Assembly: GCA_013399855.1 (NCBI GenBank)
Contig: VXAY01002374.1
Span: 675,553 to 739,552, forward strand
Origin: Oxyruncus cristatus
Taxonomy: Eukaryota > Chordata > Aves > Passeriformes > Cotingidae
DNA: 64,000 bases
Direction: 5' to 3'
Below, piece after piece: positions 52,101-64,000 of the stretch. The stretch's first letter is position 1. Each line of letters opens with the position of its first letter. The notes beneath the pieces were generated by a model, which saw only the letters and a program-made list of their open reading frames with translations, searched no databases and was not told where the DNA came from. The translations under genes and the position numbers were made by a program.

Positions 52101-55100
52101 AGCTGCACAGCAGCCCAGCACCAGCTAGAGAAGCAAGGCTGTTTTGCAGACAGGCTTGTGGGCAGCGCTGTGAAGCACATGCCACAAGAACAGCTGGGAG
52201 AGCACCAGCTGGGCAGATGGACTGTCACAACTAGAAATCGAAGGCCAGAGGTCACTACACGTGGATGAGCCTTTCCAAGTGCAGTTGCCAGGTAGCCACC
52301 AAACGGAAAGAGCAATACTCTTAAAGAGCAGCAAATGTAACACTGAGAGACAGCTACTGGTACAACAAAATGATGACGGTAAGAGCAAAGACAACAATGA
52401 AGTAGCTGCACAGTACGTATCTACATCATATAGAGACTGTCTTCAGCTTGTCCAACACTAGGAATTCAGCTCCTTGGAGGGCCAGTAGGAAGCTGCCCAG
52501 TGCCATGCGACTTGGCAGATAAACTTTAGATGATAAAGGAAATTTTGCTACTTCCTATAAAGATGAACTGGAAGCGGTAAATTATTTAGAACTGATTTAG
52601 AGGAATTCAAAGTCTAGCAGATAGTGTGGGCTGATAGGCAGAGCACTAGCAACCTCTGGGCTCAAAAAAAGAGCAAATATATGCAAAAAACTCCACCCAC
52701 CCTGCAATGGTAAAAATGAAAATAGAAGCCTGTAGCAATCTACGTAACACTTGGAGGGAGAAAGATATCTTATGGACTGAGGAGGTTGAGGACTGATCAG
52801 TCTACATGTGTCTCCATGGTTGGCACTGTAGCTATACTTCCAATAGCTCTGCAAATATCTAATTCAGGTGCATGCTGTTACCAGACTCACAAAACATAGT
52901 GGTTTTCTTTTTCTTGCAGTGAAAGATTAAAACATCACTTCTACATATAAAATACAGGGAATTTTGAATTTTTTTAAAAAGGTGATCTAAAGTTTTTCCC
53001 TTTAGTGTTCCACTTCTGTAGTTAGTCGTTCTTAGTTCTGTCTAGTTCTCATTTTTCTTTCCCAGTTTTTTAATAAAATAAAAATTTTCTTTTCCTCCCT
53101 TTATATTTACTAATCCATTATCAAAGACAACAGAAAGTACGTAACTTGCTTTAAACTGCCTAAGGTACCTCCACCAGGAGCCAACCTTGCCCTCATGGTG
53201 TTCTGTTGCTGGCTTTGGTCAATTCCAGCTCATGCTGCATCACCTCTGGGGCTACTTTAGCTTCCTGGGTAGCTCTTGCTCTTGGGAGGCTGCCACCCTT
53301 TCCCCACCCAGTCTCATCTATCACTCAAAGATTTTCCTTCTTTTTAAAAAAGTCTTTTATTTCACTTGTTCTATTTCCTTTCAGATCACTTAAAACATAT
53401 GTTGCTCCATTTCCTCTATCTTTGATCTTTTAATAATCTGGTTTCATTTGTTCAAGTTCGGTACAATGTCTTTGCAGCACTATTTTCTGCACCGTGTATT
53501 GCCTCAGATATTTAATTCTCTAAAGCTTTCTGGAGACGGCTTATTTACAGGACATCATATAATTATAGGAAGGTTTTTAGATTGTGCTGGAAATGAAGCT
53601 GTCATTTTGAAAGTAGCATTGAAATATGCTGTAGATTTAATCCACTGTTATAGTCGTACATCCAGATACAAACAACACCTAAACGCCCAAACCATGAATG
53701 CAGATTTCCTAGTAAAAGCAGTTTACTCCCAAACAGAACAAAAATATCCTCATATAATTGCCCCCACTAAAAGTATCTATTAATTACATTTTAAAATTTG
53801 TATTCAGAAAGAAAATGCAAGCAGGTGGTAAACTGTGTGTTATTCACAAATATCCCAGTGTGATGAATGTTATTTGGGTATAGTATTTAATGAAGGCAAA
53901 TACTTGCTTCTCCTCTAATAGTTGGGAAATAGCATTCCTTGGACTCGTATAACACAGGACAAATCTGTTCTGCAGCCTGTGTGGCCCACACTGGCAACAC
54001 TGTCCTCCTCTCCGGGTATGCAGGGAAATCCTTAAGTAGTGAAGCCATATACAACATATTTCTTTCTCAGGCTGCAGTAGAAAGCATATGGGGTTGCCTA
54101 ATACATCAGTTATTCCAGCAGGCTGGATTTCTGGAATTCGGCACAGAGTCCTCATTTAAGCATCAACTTCCACTTGGGATTTTAAGGCCTTTAATATCCT
54201 CATGGTCAGGTTAAAATTCTTATTTACAAAGTAAAAAAAGAAAACTCAAGAAATATAAACTTGATTTAAAGTAATTTAAGAGAAATAAGTACAGTTGACT
54301 TAGCATATCTCTTCTTGTAAATAATTCAAACTATTCCACCTAATATATACCTAATTTGAGGTCTATCTGCTTTGATATCCATCTACCATCATGCTACCCA
54401 TTAATTTGAGTTTGCTGGGCGCCATTAGGGATTCATAGAGTCTTTTCTAGTTTTGCCTTACCTAAATAATTATCCATTGTTTGTGAATGTTGCTGCATTG
54501 GTGTTCAACCTACACAAGTGCTCGCTCCATGACCACTTAACAGCCTTTGCCATACAGCTATGACTAATCTTCTGCCTTGCACCTTCGACTTTGCCCCAAA
54601 CTACCTTAGGAACATGTATTTTTTGTTTGCCCTTTTTCTGTGAACCGTCTCTTTTTCCAAGAAAAGGAATGCTAATTGACACGGCATCAGAAAAATTTCT
54701 GTAGTTTTCATTAGTGGCTTCCATGTCACATTCACCCTCCCTCATCTCTGCATTCTCTGCTCAGCTCATTTCCAGGGAGTGATTCTGCACTTCCCTTATT
54801 CTTCAACAAAGTGCTGCAGCAGTCTCTGGCATTACAGGCAGAAATAATTTAAGTATCTTACAGCCAACTAAAATGTTTCATAGTCGTTGCTTGATTTTGC
54901 AGCATTTAAGATATTATAATGTTACAAACATTTCTCCGGCTGTGGTAATCCAGGGAACTCCAAACACTATGTGTTTGATGCAGGAGTCATCTACAAACAA
55001 CCAGAGAGACTGAAAGAAATAAAGACACAGGTGGTAAATAAAAACCAAACCAAAAACCTAGAGAATAAAAATCCTCTATTAGAAGTTTCTCTCTTACCCA

Positions 55101-57229
55101 TAGGAAATTAATGAGAAAATGAAATGTAAGTGAATATGCAGAACAAAGATTTTTCTGTCTTTCTGTGTGTGTACTATTACACACATTTGAAAAAAACCTC
55201 ATATATATTTAACAAGTCATCAGTCATCATAAGTATTACTATAGTAGCAGTCATACTTGCCATCTCTACAAAATACAGTCATAATGATATTCTAAACCTA
55301 ACAACATTAACATTCCTGATTTCCCTAGGGAACAGTATGGCAAGAAAGAAGATCTGCTAGGCTTCAGCAAAATGTAGCAGCGCTGCACAATTTCCTAAGG
55401 GTAATTTGTTTAAAAAAAAAAGTTGCAGAAATAATGACCAGGAAGGTAGAGCAACACTTCAAAACAAAACTACACAGGATCTTTAGACTGAAGATTACCC
55501 ATGAGATCGTCGACTTGTATGGCCCTTGGCAAAGCAGAGCTTTCCTAATGACACGGGTATATTCTACATATGGCTTTTGAGCAACTGACTGCAAAAAAAG
55601 TAAGTTCAAAGTTGAGAAATATGTAGTTTGTAAATAAGCTCACATTAGCTAATAAAAAGTATAAAGACTAAGAGAAGTCAGGGAGGCAAGTGGACAGGCC
55701 AAGCAAATAAAATCAAGGTTTGACTCAACTCTTGCCTTGCGGGGTTAGGAGAGATGTGGAGGACGGTTCTGAAGTGTGTGTTGCCAAGTGGAAAGCAACA
55801 CTAAGGGCCATCCTACAGATCTGGGATTTGAAATGACATAAAAAGAAAAGCCACTCATTTGGCACTAAGAGATCTGGGAAAAGAGACCATTTTTGTATGA
55901 TATCCCTTCTTGAACACATCTTTTTCTCTAGCCCAATTGTATCTACCATAAATAGAATAAAAATTGCTATTCCTAAACCCTTTGCAACAAAATTCAAATT
56001 TCCTTGTGAAAAACTGTTACCTGGAGGCTATGAAATACAATATGAACTAATGGAGCCTTCTTCAGTCATAAGTTGCCTCACAGAGGAAGATTCATTTTCA
56101 TTTGAGTGGAGCGATTTTTAACTACATAAATGCCACCTGGATTGCCTCCAGCATGATTTTGCTATATAGTTCTTAAAAGAATCAGTGTATCGCTTATCCA
56201 ATTCTATGCCAATTATAAAACTTTTCTTCTGATTCACAATAGCAAAGTAGTACTAGTTGATACTGAGCCTATCTGAAAGTTGAAGGCAAGTAAAAGATGG
56301 CAAGTGAACTCACCCTTTTTTCTCAGCACAAATCTGAATTAAAATGCCATCGCAAGATCATTGCACTAAGTTTTATGTCATTTACCACCTTATTCCCTTA
56401 GAAGCCACCCCCCTTCTTATTTAAAGGATATAAGCATTGCTAATAATTTTGCTTAAACCTATTCAGTTTACTTAGCTATGACCAGTTTTTTTTTGCATGA
56501 TGAACTTTATGAAATTATCAGTTAAAATGTGACCACGCTATACCATACAAGCCCTTTTGAAACATTGAGTGATATTTGCTCAAATAACAGCAGATTGTTG
56601 TACAGTGGTTTAGCAGCAAGGTGCGAGTGATTCCAGGTGCAAACTCTCACAAACATTTTGATGCTCTCACAGAGCATTCCACTGTAATGCTTCAGGAAGA
56701 CACAATTTCTTATCCCACAGCCGTTCTCTGATGTAGTAAGAGATGTTAAAAAAAAAAAAAAAAAAGATAAACCTCATTATGTGAAAGGAGATTAAATAGT
56801 AACTGGTGTTCTTTTAAAGTATTGCATGGAGACATGCATCCTAAAGAAGTCTCACATGTAGCCTTGCAAACTTGAAACATCAGCAGGAATTAGAGTTGTA
56901 ATCCTAGCAGACACAAAGCATTGCAAGGACCACAGGCAGGAAAGTAGACTTAGCTCAGAGCCTGACAGCTTGTCTGGATTCAAAAGTTCAGAGCCTAGCT
57001 TGATGCAAAACTGCTCTGCAGCATCATAAAAGATGCTTTGAGACCTTGTTTGCTTACTAGGAGCAGGTAATGCCTATAATGATATTAAAACAGTGCCAAA
57101 AATCTGGTGCTGTTATGCTCCCAACAGCATCAGGTTGTACTTGTGGGTGATGCTTGTGTTGAGCTGTCTTACTATGGAGCTAAGCAGGCGACCTGGCTCT
57201 TCAGTAGAGTACAAACCCTGCTTCTTCAG

Positions 57230-57720
57230 GGCAAGTGCTACAGCAACACAGGAAATAGGGAGGAAAGGAGCCTGCAAGGTCACCCAATCTCTACCTTCTA
57301 TAATGGGAGACCAAAGTCATGCAGGACACAAGCAACTTTAACCCTCGCTAGAAATCTTCCAGTAGAGATGGAACAGGCCCCTGACCCATTCCCAGACAGT
57401 CTCCTCTAACATTATACTCTCCTCATGATTAGAAAGTTTTCCTTGATGTTCAAAGCTCCCTTGCTGCAGGTAAAGCTCTCTTCTCCTTTACCTACTTGCT
57501 GTGGACAGTAAGACCAGACTGCTCCTTATCTGTCTGCCGCCACCTTTGATGTAACATAACTGAAGGGACAAACACGCACCCTCTCAGTCTTGTCTCTGCC
57601 AGAATGAGTTCCAGCAGCTCCTTAACTGAACTCCTGCACACCTCGTTTTCCAGGTCTTGGCTGCTCTTGCTACTCTCTCCCAAAATTTCTTCCTTCAGCT
57701 TTTCCACCTCCTCCCAGAAG
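57230..57720 (-). repeat. Degraded CR1 LINE 3' region, minus orientation
   Basis: The plus strand reads as the complement of a CR1 3' end in the correct order: AGGAAAGGAGCCTGCAAGGT near 57264 (the GGAAGGGACCT...GGTCA part), CCATTCCCAGACAGTCTCCT near 57387, AGTTTTCCTTGATGTTCAAA near 57434, and CTCCCTTGCTGCAGGTAAAG near 57456. These match the remembered CR1 series ending ...AAGTTTTTCCTTATGTCCA...CTCCCTTGCTGCA. The copy is old and riddled with substitutions. The right half beyond about 57600 is less certain. Confidence 0.65.
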
Positions 57721-60700
57721 GGTACTTCCTCAAACTAGGCAAGATACTACAGCTGAGATCTTCCTTGTGCCAGTAACAGAAGGAGGATTTCTCCAGGTAT
57801 CTTCCAGACAGCTATCCCCCCCTCCTACACCTCAGTATGTTGCCTGTTTGCAGCAGTATAACATTATTGGCTCATATTCAGTTTTTGTATCACTGTAACT
57901 TCCCCACCCCCACATCTTTTTCCAGAAAGCAGCTACTGCTTGTTCCTCATCCTCCACAGTTGCAGTTGATTTTTTTCTGCCTAATTTTGGTCATCCCAAC
58001 TGAATATCATCCAATTTTTTTCCAACCATTTTTCTAGTTTATCATGACCATTTGGGTTTCACTCCTGCCCTTCAACACACCTGCAGCATGTCTGACACTC
58101 AGAATAGTATGTATAGAATTTATAATAGAATATCATATTACATATAATAGACTGTCATATTCTATCAGTAATTGTATAGTACCAGGTGACCTCTGTAAAA
58201 AGTCCTGTACTGTACAGCATTTCAGGATAACAGGTTTAACATCTACTCTGCCTACTCTCTCACAGGAGAAAAGTAGATGGGCTTTCACGCAATTTCTTCT
58301 TGGCATAATCTGATGGCAGCTGCTCATCTCCTTGTTACCTCCTAAATATGTATCATCAGCTTACTTGCTCTGTAACTTTTTCTGTTTTTTTTCCCCCAAG
58401 GATTAATGCTAAACTAACAAGTCAACAATTTCCTGGTTCCTCTGTTTCTTCCTCCATAAAGGTGCTATATTTTTTCTTACCCCCCCCATCATATACAGTC
58501 CTGTACTGTCTTGATGGACCATAATTCCTCTTTAACATATTAACATCAAATCAACTCCTCCGCCTGCACTGTAAGACAGGTAGGCTACCTTGGCAGTATT
58601 GTGTTTTCTCTCTCCTTATCCCAAATAAGTATTTTTAAGCCAGCCTCTCCTCTTTCTGTTCTTTTTACCTTTGAAAATGTCTCTCTCCTAATTGCTTAAA
58701 ATGTACCCTCTTTCTACCAGGAATCCACACTGGAAGCCTCTTGGTTTGAAATATCTAAAAAGGTATTTTAGCCTGGCTTAGAAGTGCTTTGCTCAGAGGT
58801 GTCTTTACTTAATTTACATGTAAGTCTTACCCATAGCCCTCACCTCAGAAGTGCCAGAATACTAAGTCTCTAGAATTTTACATGGCAGTCTTCAGGAAAG
58901 ACAGATGTATGGTTCCCTTTGAATATCGATTTTGCCCTCCAATATAACCTTTCTTTATCAGTGCCAGAGTTTGAGATTTTGTGGAGGGGAGAGTTTAAAA
59001 ATTATCTCTGTTTCACTAGAGAAAACTGCAACACTGATACTGAAGTGAATGAAGAAAGTGAAAGGGCCTCACTTCTGCTGAGACAAGATACTGCCATCTC
59101 CTCAAATATTTTCTATTTGTTTCATGAGGCTCTAACTGCTGAATTTAACTTAAATTTGCAAATAACTTAGCATCAACATGTTATCATTTATTTGGAGGCA
59201 AATAAATTATGAAATAGTTGCTTTGTGCCTCTGTTTTCTGTCTCAAAGCACAATTTTCTTGCTTTTTCTTTGTCTATGAATTAATTCTGATTTTAAAATG
59301 TTTTATAATGTCTAAGCAAAACACACATCGTTTTTCATCAAAGCAGCAAAGACATACCACCCTGTCAAAAAGATCCATTACAAACTAAAAGTTTGCTAAA
59401 AAGCAAAGTTTTGCAAAAGCTGCTCCACAAAGTTATTATTAAGATCATATTAACATTAGCAAAACAACATTTCTATAACAGCATATGAAATAACAAACAT
59501 TTTAGCAGATGCTTTGGAAAGGCAAAAAAAAAAAATGGCAAAAAAATCGGAGGGATTTTTTTATGTGATCTTCACTTTCACTTTGCTGTTGCCACTCAGA
59601 TATCATACAAAAAAAAGCTCAGCAGCTCACAGAAGCACAGATGAGTTTTACCCAGAGAAACAGCTGTTCAGTGTTGTCTCTGATACTTACTCATTTGAAG
59701 CTTTTCCCACCAAAACTTCAGGGCACCAGGCTAGTACTGTTCTGGTTTTACAAACAGAAGAGATAGGAGGATGAGGGTTTTTCTTAACATAAAGCATGAG
59801 GGTTTTTCTTAACATAAAGAATATGGGGCTTAAGTAACTATATGAGAGTGTGAAAGGTAAGTAGGGAAACACCAAGGTTATCAGTGGAGAACACAAAGCG
59901 TTAATCCCAGGCTTGACCTGAATTTGCCTAGTAAATGTTGGATTATCTTAGATATTTTGCATTAATCTTTTCCACCAGACATTTTCATTCTGTGGTCTGC
60001 AAAGTGCCCGGTTTTGCATAGCTCCTGTTCTCATCCTCATTCATGTTATATTAACTTAGAATTATACATATCTATTGCCAAAGTGCTAATGATCTTCCCT
60101 ATTTATTTCACTTCTCTTTGACTAAATTGGATTCGGCTTGCCTTCTGCAATATTATGTATAACCTTATATTTATTTATAACCAAGCTGCCTGAAGGAATA
60201 AATTCCTGTTCATCCCAGGAAGATATACATGCACTCGGCAGTACACAGCCCACTTAATGAAAAGAATTACTAATATAAGTTTTCAGGACTTTGTGAAAAC
60301 CTTGTAAGTGTTTTGTTCAAATGTTCACAATTAATAATTTAACAATTTTTAAGTATTTCCCAATAGGAAATACTACTTCCTTAGGACAGCTTGTAGATGA
60401 AAAAATACTTCTGTGTCAATTCATGAAAAAAATACAGAAAATGCTCTCTCAGGAATAGTAGAATTGACCAATACTAAGCTCTGTTGTCAAAGACCTTCAT
60501 TTATGGATTGAAGTATGGCTGATATATTATGAACCTTGTATGCCTTTATTGATCATTAAACTGGAGTGTCCCGGGCAACTCCCTGGTATGGGAATCGGTG
60601 GGATCCAAACTGAAAGTGAATGGGAAAAAAAGAATGAATGAGATTAGATGATGTATTTGCCAAACAAGAAAGGAATAACATAGATGCAGTTTAACAGCAA

Positions 60701-63259
60701 TATAATTACTGTTGTGAAGGACTAAGAATATATCATTTAGTTATTCACGTTTCTTTCCAAAAAGGGATAAAATGATCAATTAAGAGGATATATACTGTAC
60801 TAGAAAACTGGTGTTTATGAGGCAGGATGCTTTTTCAACTGTTACACTTGCATAAAGAAATCTGGTCCTCTTAAGGCAGAGAAAGAAAGTTTTTGCAAAA
60901 GTTCCTGCATTTTCAATACAAGTTTAGCAATCAGAGAAAAAAAAATGGAAGGAGCAGCTGGTAGAGGGTGTAAGAGAAATATCAGCTGTGCCAAGGTTTT
61001 CCCGGCTTCTCGTCTCAATAACCTGTGGCCTTTCTCTCCCTCACCAAATGGTGTTACTCACCAAAGCAAGCTGTGAAATTTGGAAGAAAAAAACCAGAAA
61101 GGTAATGTCAGGAAGCTCTGACAGCAAAAAAAAGAGTTGAAGAAGTAGCAAGGTAAGTCTCTACTGCTGTAATTAGGGGAGCAGAAGAACAACATAGTAA
61201 TTAAACACTCTGGCTTTCTACCATGTTTCAGCCCACTTCATGGCATCAGCATTTGTTTTGCTACAGAGTAGAGGTGAGAGGGACCTCTGCTGAATTATGG
61301 TGCCACTGTGTTAAGTCCCCAAGAGATAAGTATATTCACGCTCTAAATATATATTTAAATGGATTCCAGTTTCTAGTTTACTCAAACTGCTACCAGTTTT
61401 CCCCAGTCTTGCCATAAACACATTATCTCCTCACAGTATACACTAAGATCACTTGGAATTCAAACATACTATATTGAAAAAAATGTAAGCAGTATCAAAA
61501 TCTAGTAATTTCTTATATGTTAAGAAAAAACCTCCCTCTTCTACTAGTTGCTGCTAAGTTACTCAAATAACATCATTTTAAGCACCTCCATGATTACTAT
61601 ATAGATGTCTTTCCAGACATGTGAGCTTCTGCACTAAGTAATTATATCCAATACTAACAATAGAACAAGTATTCTTAGTGCTTATTTGAACCTTGCCTAC
61701 AATTTTACCTCATCCATGTCTCTCTTTATCCAAATTTCCTACTAATTTGTTTTTTTTCTGGATACAACAGCCAGCTAAAGTATATTGCTGTAAGACCACA
61801 GAGGTTGAAAAGGCATTTTTGAACAGTACAGGGAAATCAAAACACAGAAGAGGGTGGAAAACACCTACCACCCACAGTCACCATCAATAGGAGCAGCAGC
61901 TGGTGCACTGCCCTCCTCTCTGCAGACACTTGGAAACAGCCCTGTTCCAGCCTCCATCAGTAGGACTGGCAACTACCTAACTCATAGTTCATTGCTGACA
62001 GCAGCTGCCACACTTGAACTCTCAAAACCACGACCTGAAAATAATTTGTTGCTAATGTATAAGAGATAGGACTTTCAGAAAGTAGTTCTAAGAGCACTTT
62101 CTATAGACAGCTAAGGGAATTCCATCTCCCGTGCTGTCCCATCTACTGCTGATTTTGCAAACTGATTTTCAGTTCTTTGAGATCTATCTTGGCCATCAGA
62201 TCAGCTCTCTCAAGTACAGGTAACCAAGGACAAAGGATATAACGAACATTTGGTACAAAAAGCTGCAACTTTTTTTGTTGTGTTTTTTTTTTTCCCCAAC
62301 TGGCCATTTTCCAACTGACCTGGCTTTGCAACATCTCACAGGAGGAACAACCAAACAGAAAACACATTGCCTTTTTGGTTTTTTTACTTCTTAATTTAAA
62401 ACTTGCTTTGGTGAGTAACGTCAGCACATCCAAACCACGTTTCCGTAAGCAAACAGCTCAAACATGGATCTGCCACCAACTGACACCAAAGTTGCAAAGC
62501 AAAGGAAAAAATACTTCCAGAAGGATTCCTTGACTGGGAGGGGAATTGACACTGCATTTTCCATACATACTACAAACTAAACAGTAGGTATTACAGAATG
62601 GCCACACTATTTGCATTGATGTATGATCCTGTAGCCCGATGGACTTCCCATATACATTCATAAGCCAAATTTTTCTTTCTTAAAACGTAACTCCCAGCTT
62701 CAAACCTACAAGACTGATAATGCCCTGAGTAACATGTTCCAGGATGTTAACCTGACAGGAGTGTTGCTTTCAAATGCCGAGCAGGGCAGACCGAATCTCA
62801 CAGCAAAAGAGATACCATAACAAACAGCAGAAACCCAGAACTCCCATTCGCAGCATCAGGCAGAGAGGTTCTGCATGCTATCTCCCATCACATTCAGCTT
62901 TTGAATAGGCTTGGTCTTGAAAACTCATAGAGACATGAATGATCATGGCTAATACAAAAGAAGAGAAAATATTCACATGTAGAGGGAATTGCAAGCTCAA
63001 GCCCAGAGTACACAGCTGGTAACAAACCCAGTCATTTTCACATTCATGAGTAATGCCCTTAGGCACCAGGCCTGCTGTTATTAATTTTTTTTTAATTTTT
63101 CATAGACTCAGTTTATTTTTTTGAATAGCTTAGCTTTTGAGACTAATTAAATAATAAAAATGTTCTATTTGCAAAATTGCAGCATATTCATCTCACACAA
63201 TACAGAGAACCAGATGGGTATTTGTTTGGCTGCTGAAGGGTTTGTTTGTTGTCTTGCTC
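57721..63259. other. AT-rich non-coding stretch, no gene seen
   Basis: Pyrimidine-rich at its left end (57.8-58.7 kb) and otherwise ordinary AT-rich DNA. The only structure noted is a 25-bp tandem duplication at 59771-59820 and short homopolymer runs. No open frame resembles a known protein. Confidence 0.65.
59771..59820. repeat. 25-bp tandem duplication
   Basis: Two adjacent copies of a 25-base unit starting ATGAGGGTTTTTCTTAACAT (59771-59795 and 59796-59820), identical except for the last base. A recent local duplication. Confidence 0.95.
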
Positions 63260-63269
63260 TCATTTAAAA

Positions 63270-64000
63270 AACTGTTAACATTTGGGGCACAATTTTTTTG
63301 GACCCCAGTTTGCACAAGTAGTCTTCAGAGTGCAAGTCTTTGAAATATCCTCAGTATAGAGCTAACTGCTCTCTTTCAGGAGTCTGTGGACAACTCTTAG
63401 TGCTTGGCTCTTGTGAGAATCAGACCATTTACTTAATTTCCAAAGATACAGAACTGGGAGCTTTGTTTTTCTAAAATGCTGGGTCAATCAAATGAAAGAG
63501 AGAAAAATTTTAAACTAGATTTGAAGGGGGAAGGGGCTGAAACCGGGCTTTCCAGAGATAAGTTTAAGGGCGGAAAGCCCGAGTTAAGGGTGAAATCAGC
63601 AGCCCAGCTGACATGCATGTACACCAATGCATGCAGCATGGGTAACAAACAAGGGGAGCTGGAAGCCATCGTGCAGCAGGAAAGCTATGACGTAGTCACC
63701 ATCACAGAAACGTGGTGAGATGACTTGAATGACTGGAGTGCTGCCATGGATGGCTACAAGCTCTTCAGAAGGGACAGGCAAGGTAGGAGAGGTGGAGAGG
63801 TGGCTCTGTATGTTAGAGAGTCTCTTGACTCTGTAGAACTTGGAGTCAGTAAGGATAAGGTTGAGTGCCTGTGGACCAAAATCTGGGGGAAGGCCAAAAA
63901 GGCTGACATCCTGGTGGGAGTCTGTTACAGACCACCCAACCAGGATGAAGAGGATGATGAATTTCTCTGCATGTAGTTGGCAGATATCTCAAAATTGCCA
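63270..64000 (+). mobile_element. CR1 LINE, 5' part, plus orientation, running off the right edge
   Basis: The region starts with a non-coding part that appears CR1-like from roughly 63270-63480 (CACAATTTTTTTGGACCCCA, then TTTGAAATATCCTCAGTATA) and continues into recognisable ORF2 sequence. The left edge is estimated by composition and memory only, with no target duplication seen. CR1 is the dominant LINE of birds and copies itself by target-primed reverse transcription. A copy reaching this far 5' is uncommon because most avian CR1 copies are short 3' fragments. Whether the reverse transcriptase and 3' end follow cannot be seen here. Confidence 0.75.
63476..64000 (+). pseudogene. CR1 ORF2 N-terminus (endonuclease domain), decayed and incomplete
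   Basis: The frame from ATG 63476 gives an N-terminal leader, then LTCMYTNACSMGNKQGELEA and YDVVTITETW, the first blocks of the CR1 apurinic endonuclease (the asparagine of TNACSM and the glutamate of TETW correspond to conserved active-site residues). After TETW a TGA at 63716-63718 replaces the second tryptophan codon of the usual ETWW. In the same frame follow DWSAAMDGYKLFRRDRQGRR, GGEVALYVRE, VECLWTKIWGKAKKADILVG and VCYRPPNQDE. A second in-frame stop, TAG at 63974-63976, interrupts just before LADISKLP. At least two nonsense changes make this copy inactive. The reverse transcriptase domain would lie beyond the window. Confidence 0.93.

Larger units (their letters stand above)
30943..57229. 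other. Upstream of ANO4 start exon: 5'UTR intron or intergenic, no gene seen
   Basis: About 26 kb of AT-rich DNA without a recognisable coding exon on either strand; the longest frames are about 120 codons and look random. It has homopolymer A tracts at 31054-31066, 31896-31910, 49152-49173 and 56748-56765, a T tract at 36357-36370, a purine-rich GGAA patch near 46444-46485, a 12-bp hairpin at 44014-44048, and GC-richer unassigned patches near 35.1-35.4, 40.7-41.0 and 52.1-52.3 kb. No CpG island marks a promoter. Confidence 0.7.

Noticed and set aside
1..64000. tRNA, rRNA, snoRNA or CRISPR-like arrays
   Set aside because: Looked for cloverleaf-type arms, box C/D-like pairs and regularly spaced repeats; none could be supported by eye.

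Overview
The window is vertebrate nuclear DNA, almost certainly from a bird. It is AT-rich and CpG-poor, with short exons separated by kilobase introns. It carries CR1 retrotransposon copies of the avian type and a GC-richer interspersed sequence at the left edge that I recall from many bird genomes. The species cannot be read from it.

The only host gene I can support is ANO4 (anoctamin-4, TMEM16D), on the minus strand and entering from the right. Four exons encode about the first 159 residues in unbroken phase: the start-codon exon (30736-30942, ATG at 30805), then 18299-18409, 11372-11508 and 7315-7473. All have consensus splice sites, and the joined protein aligns colinearly with human ANO4 as I remember it. 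This covers the cytosolic N-terminus and the beginning of the anoctamin dimerisation domain. The membrane-spanning part lies beyond the left edge. No further ANO4 exon was found in 1-7314.

Layout: 1-1050 is an interspersed repeat with an internal array of about eight diverged modules of 41-52 bp. The ANO4 introns fill 1051-30735. They hold a perfect 24-bp-stem inverted repeat (9346-9405), a palindrome pair near 10.26 kb, a 174-codon sense-strand ORF of unknown meaning (10474-10998), an old CR1 relic near 12.4 kb containing a 44-bp duplication, a T/G-rich tract (23829-23985) and an exact 50-bp tandem duplication (27501-27600). From 30943 to the right edge, 33 kb upstream of the start-codon exon has no recognisable coding exon, only an old CR1 fragment (about 57.2-57.7 kb), poly(A) tracts, small duplications and, at the right edge, the 5' half of a decayed plus-strand CR1 whose endonuclease frame has at least two stops. 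This stretch is either 5'UTR intron or intergenic DNA, and no CpG-island promoter is visible.

No exotic gene system is present. The most interesting observations are the start-codon exon, where an upstream ORF stops two bases before the main ATG while the main frame stays open to the splice acceptor, and the long intronic hairpin.
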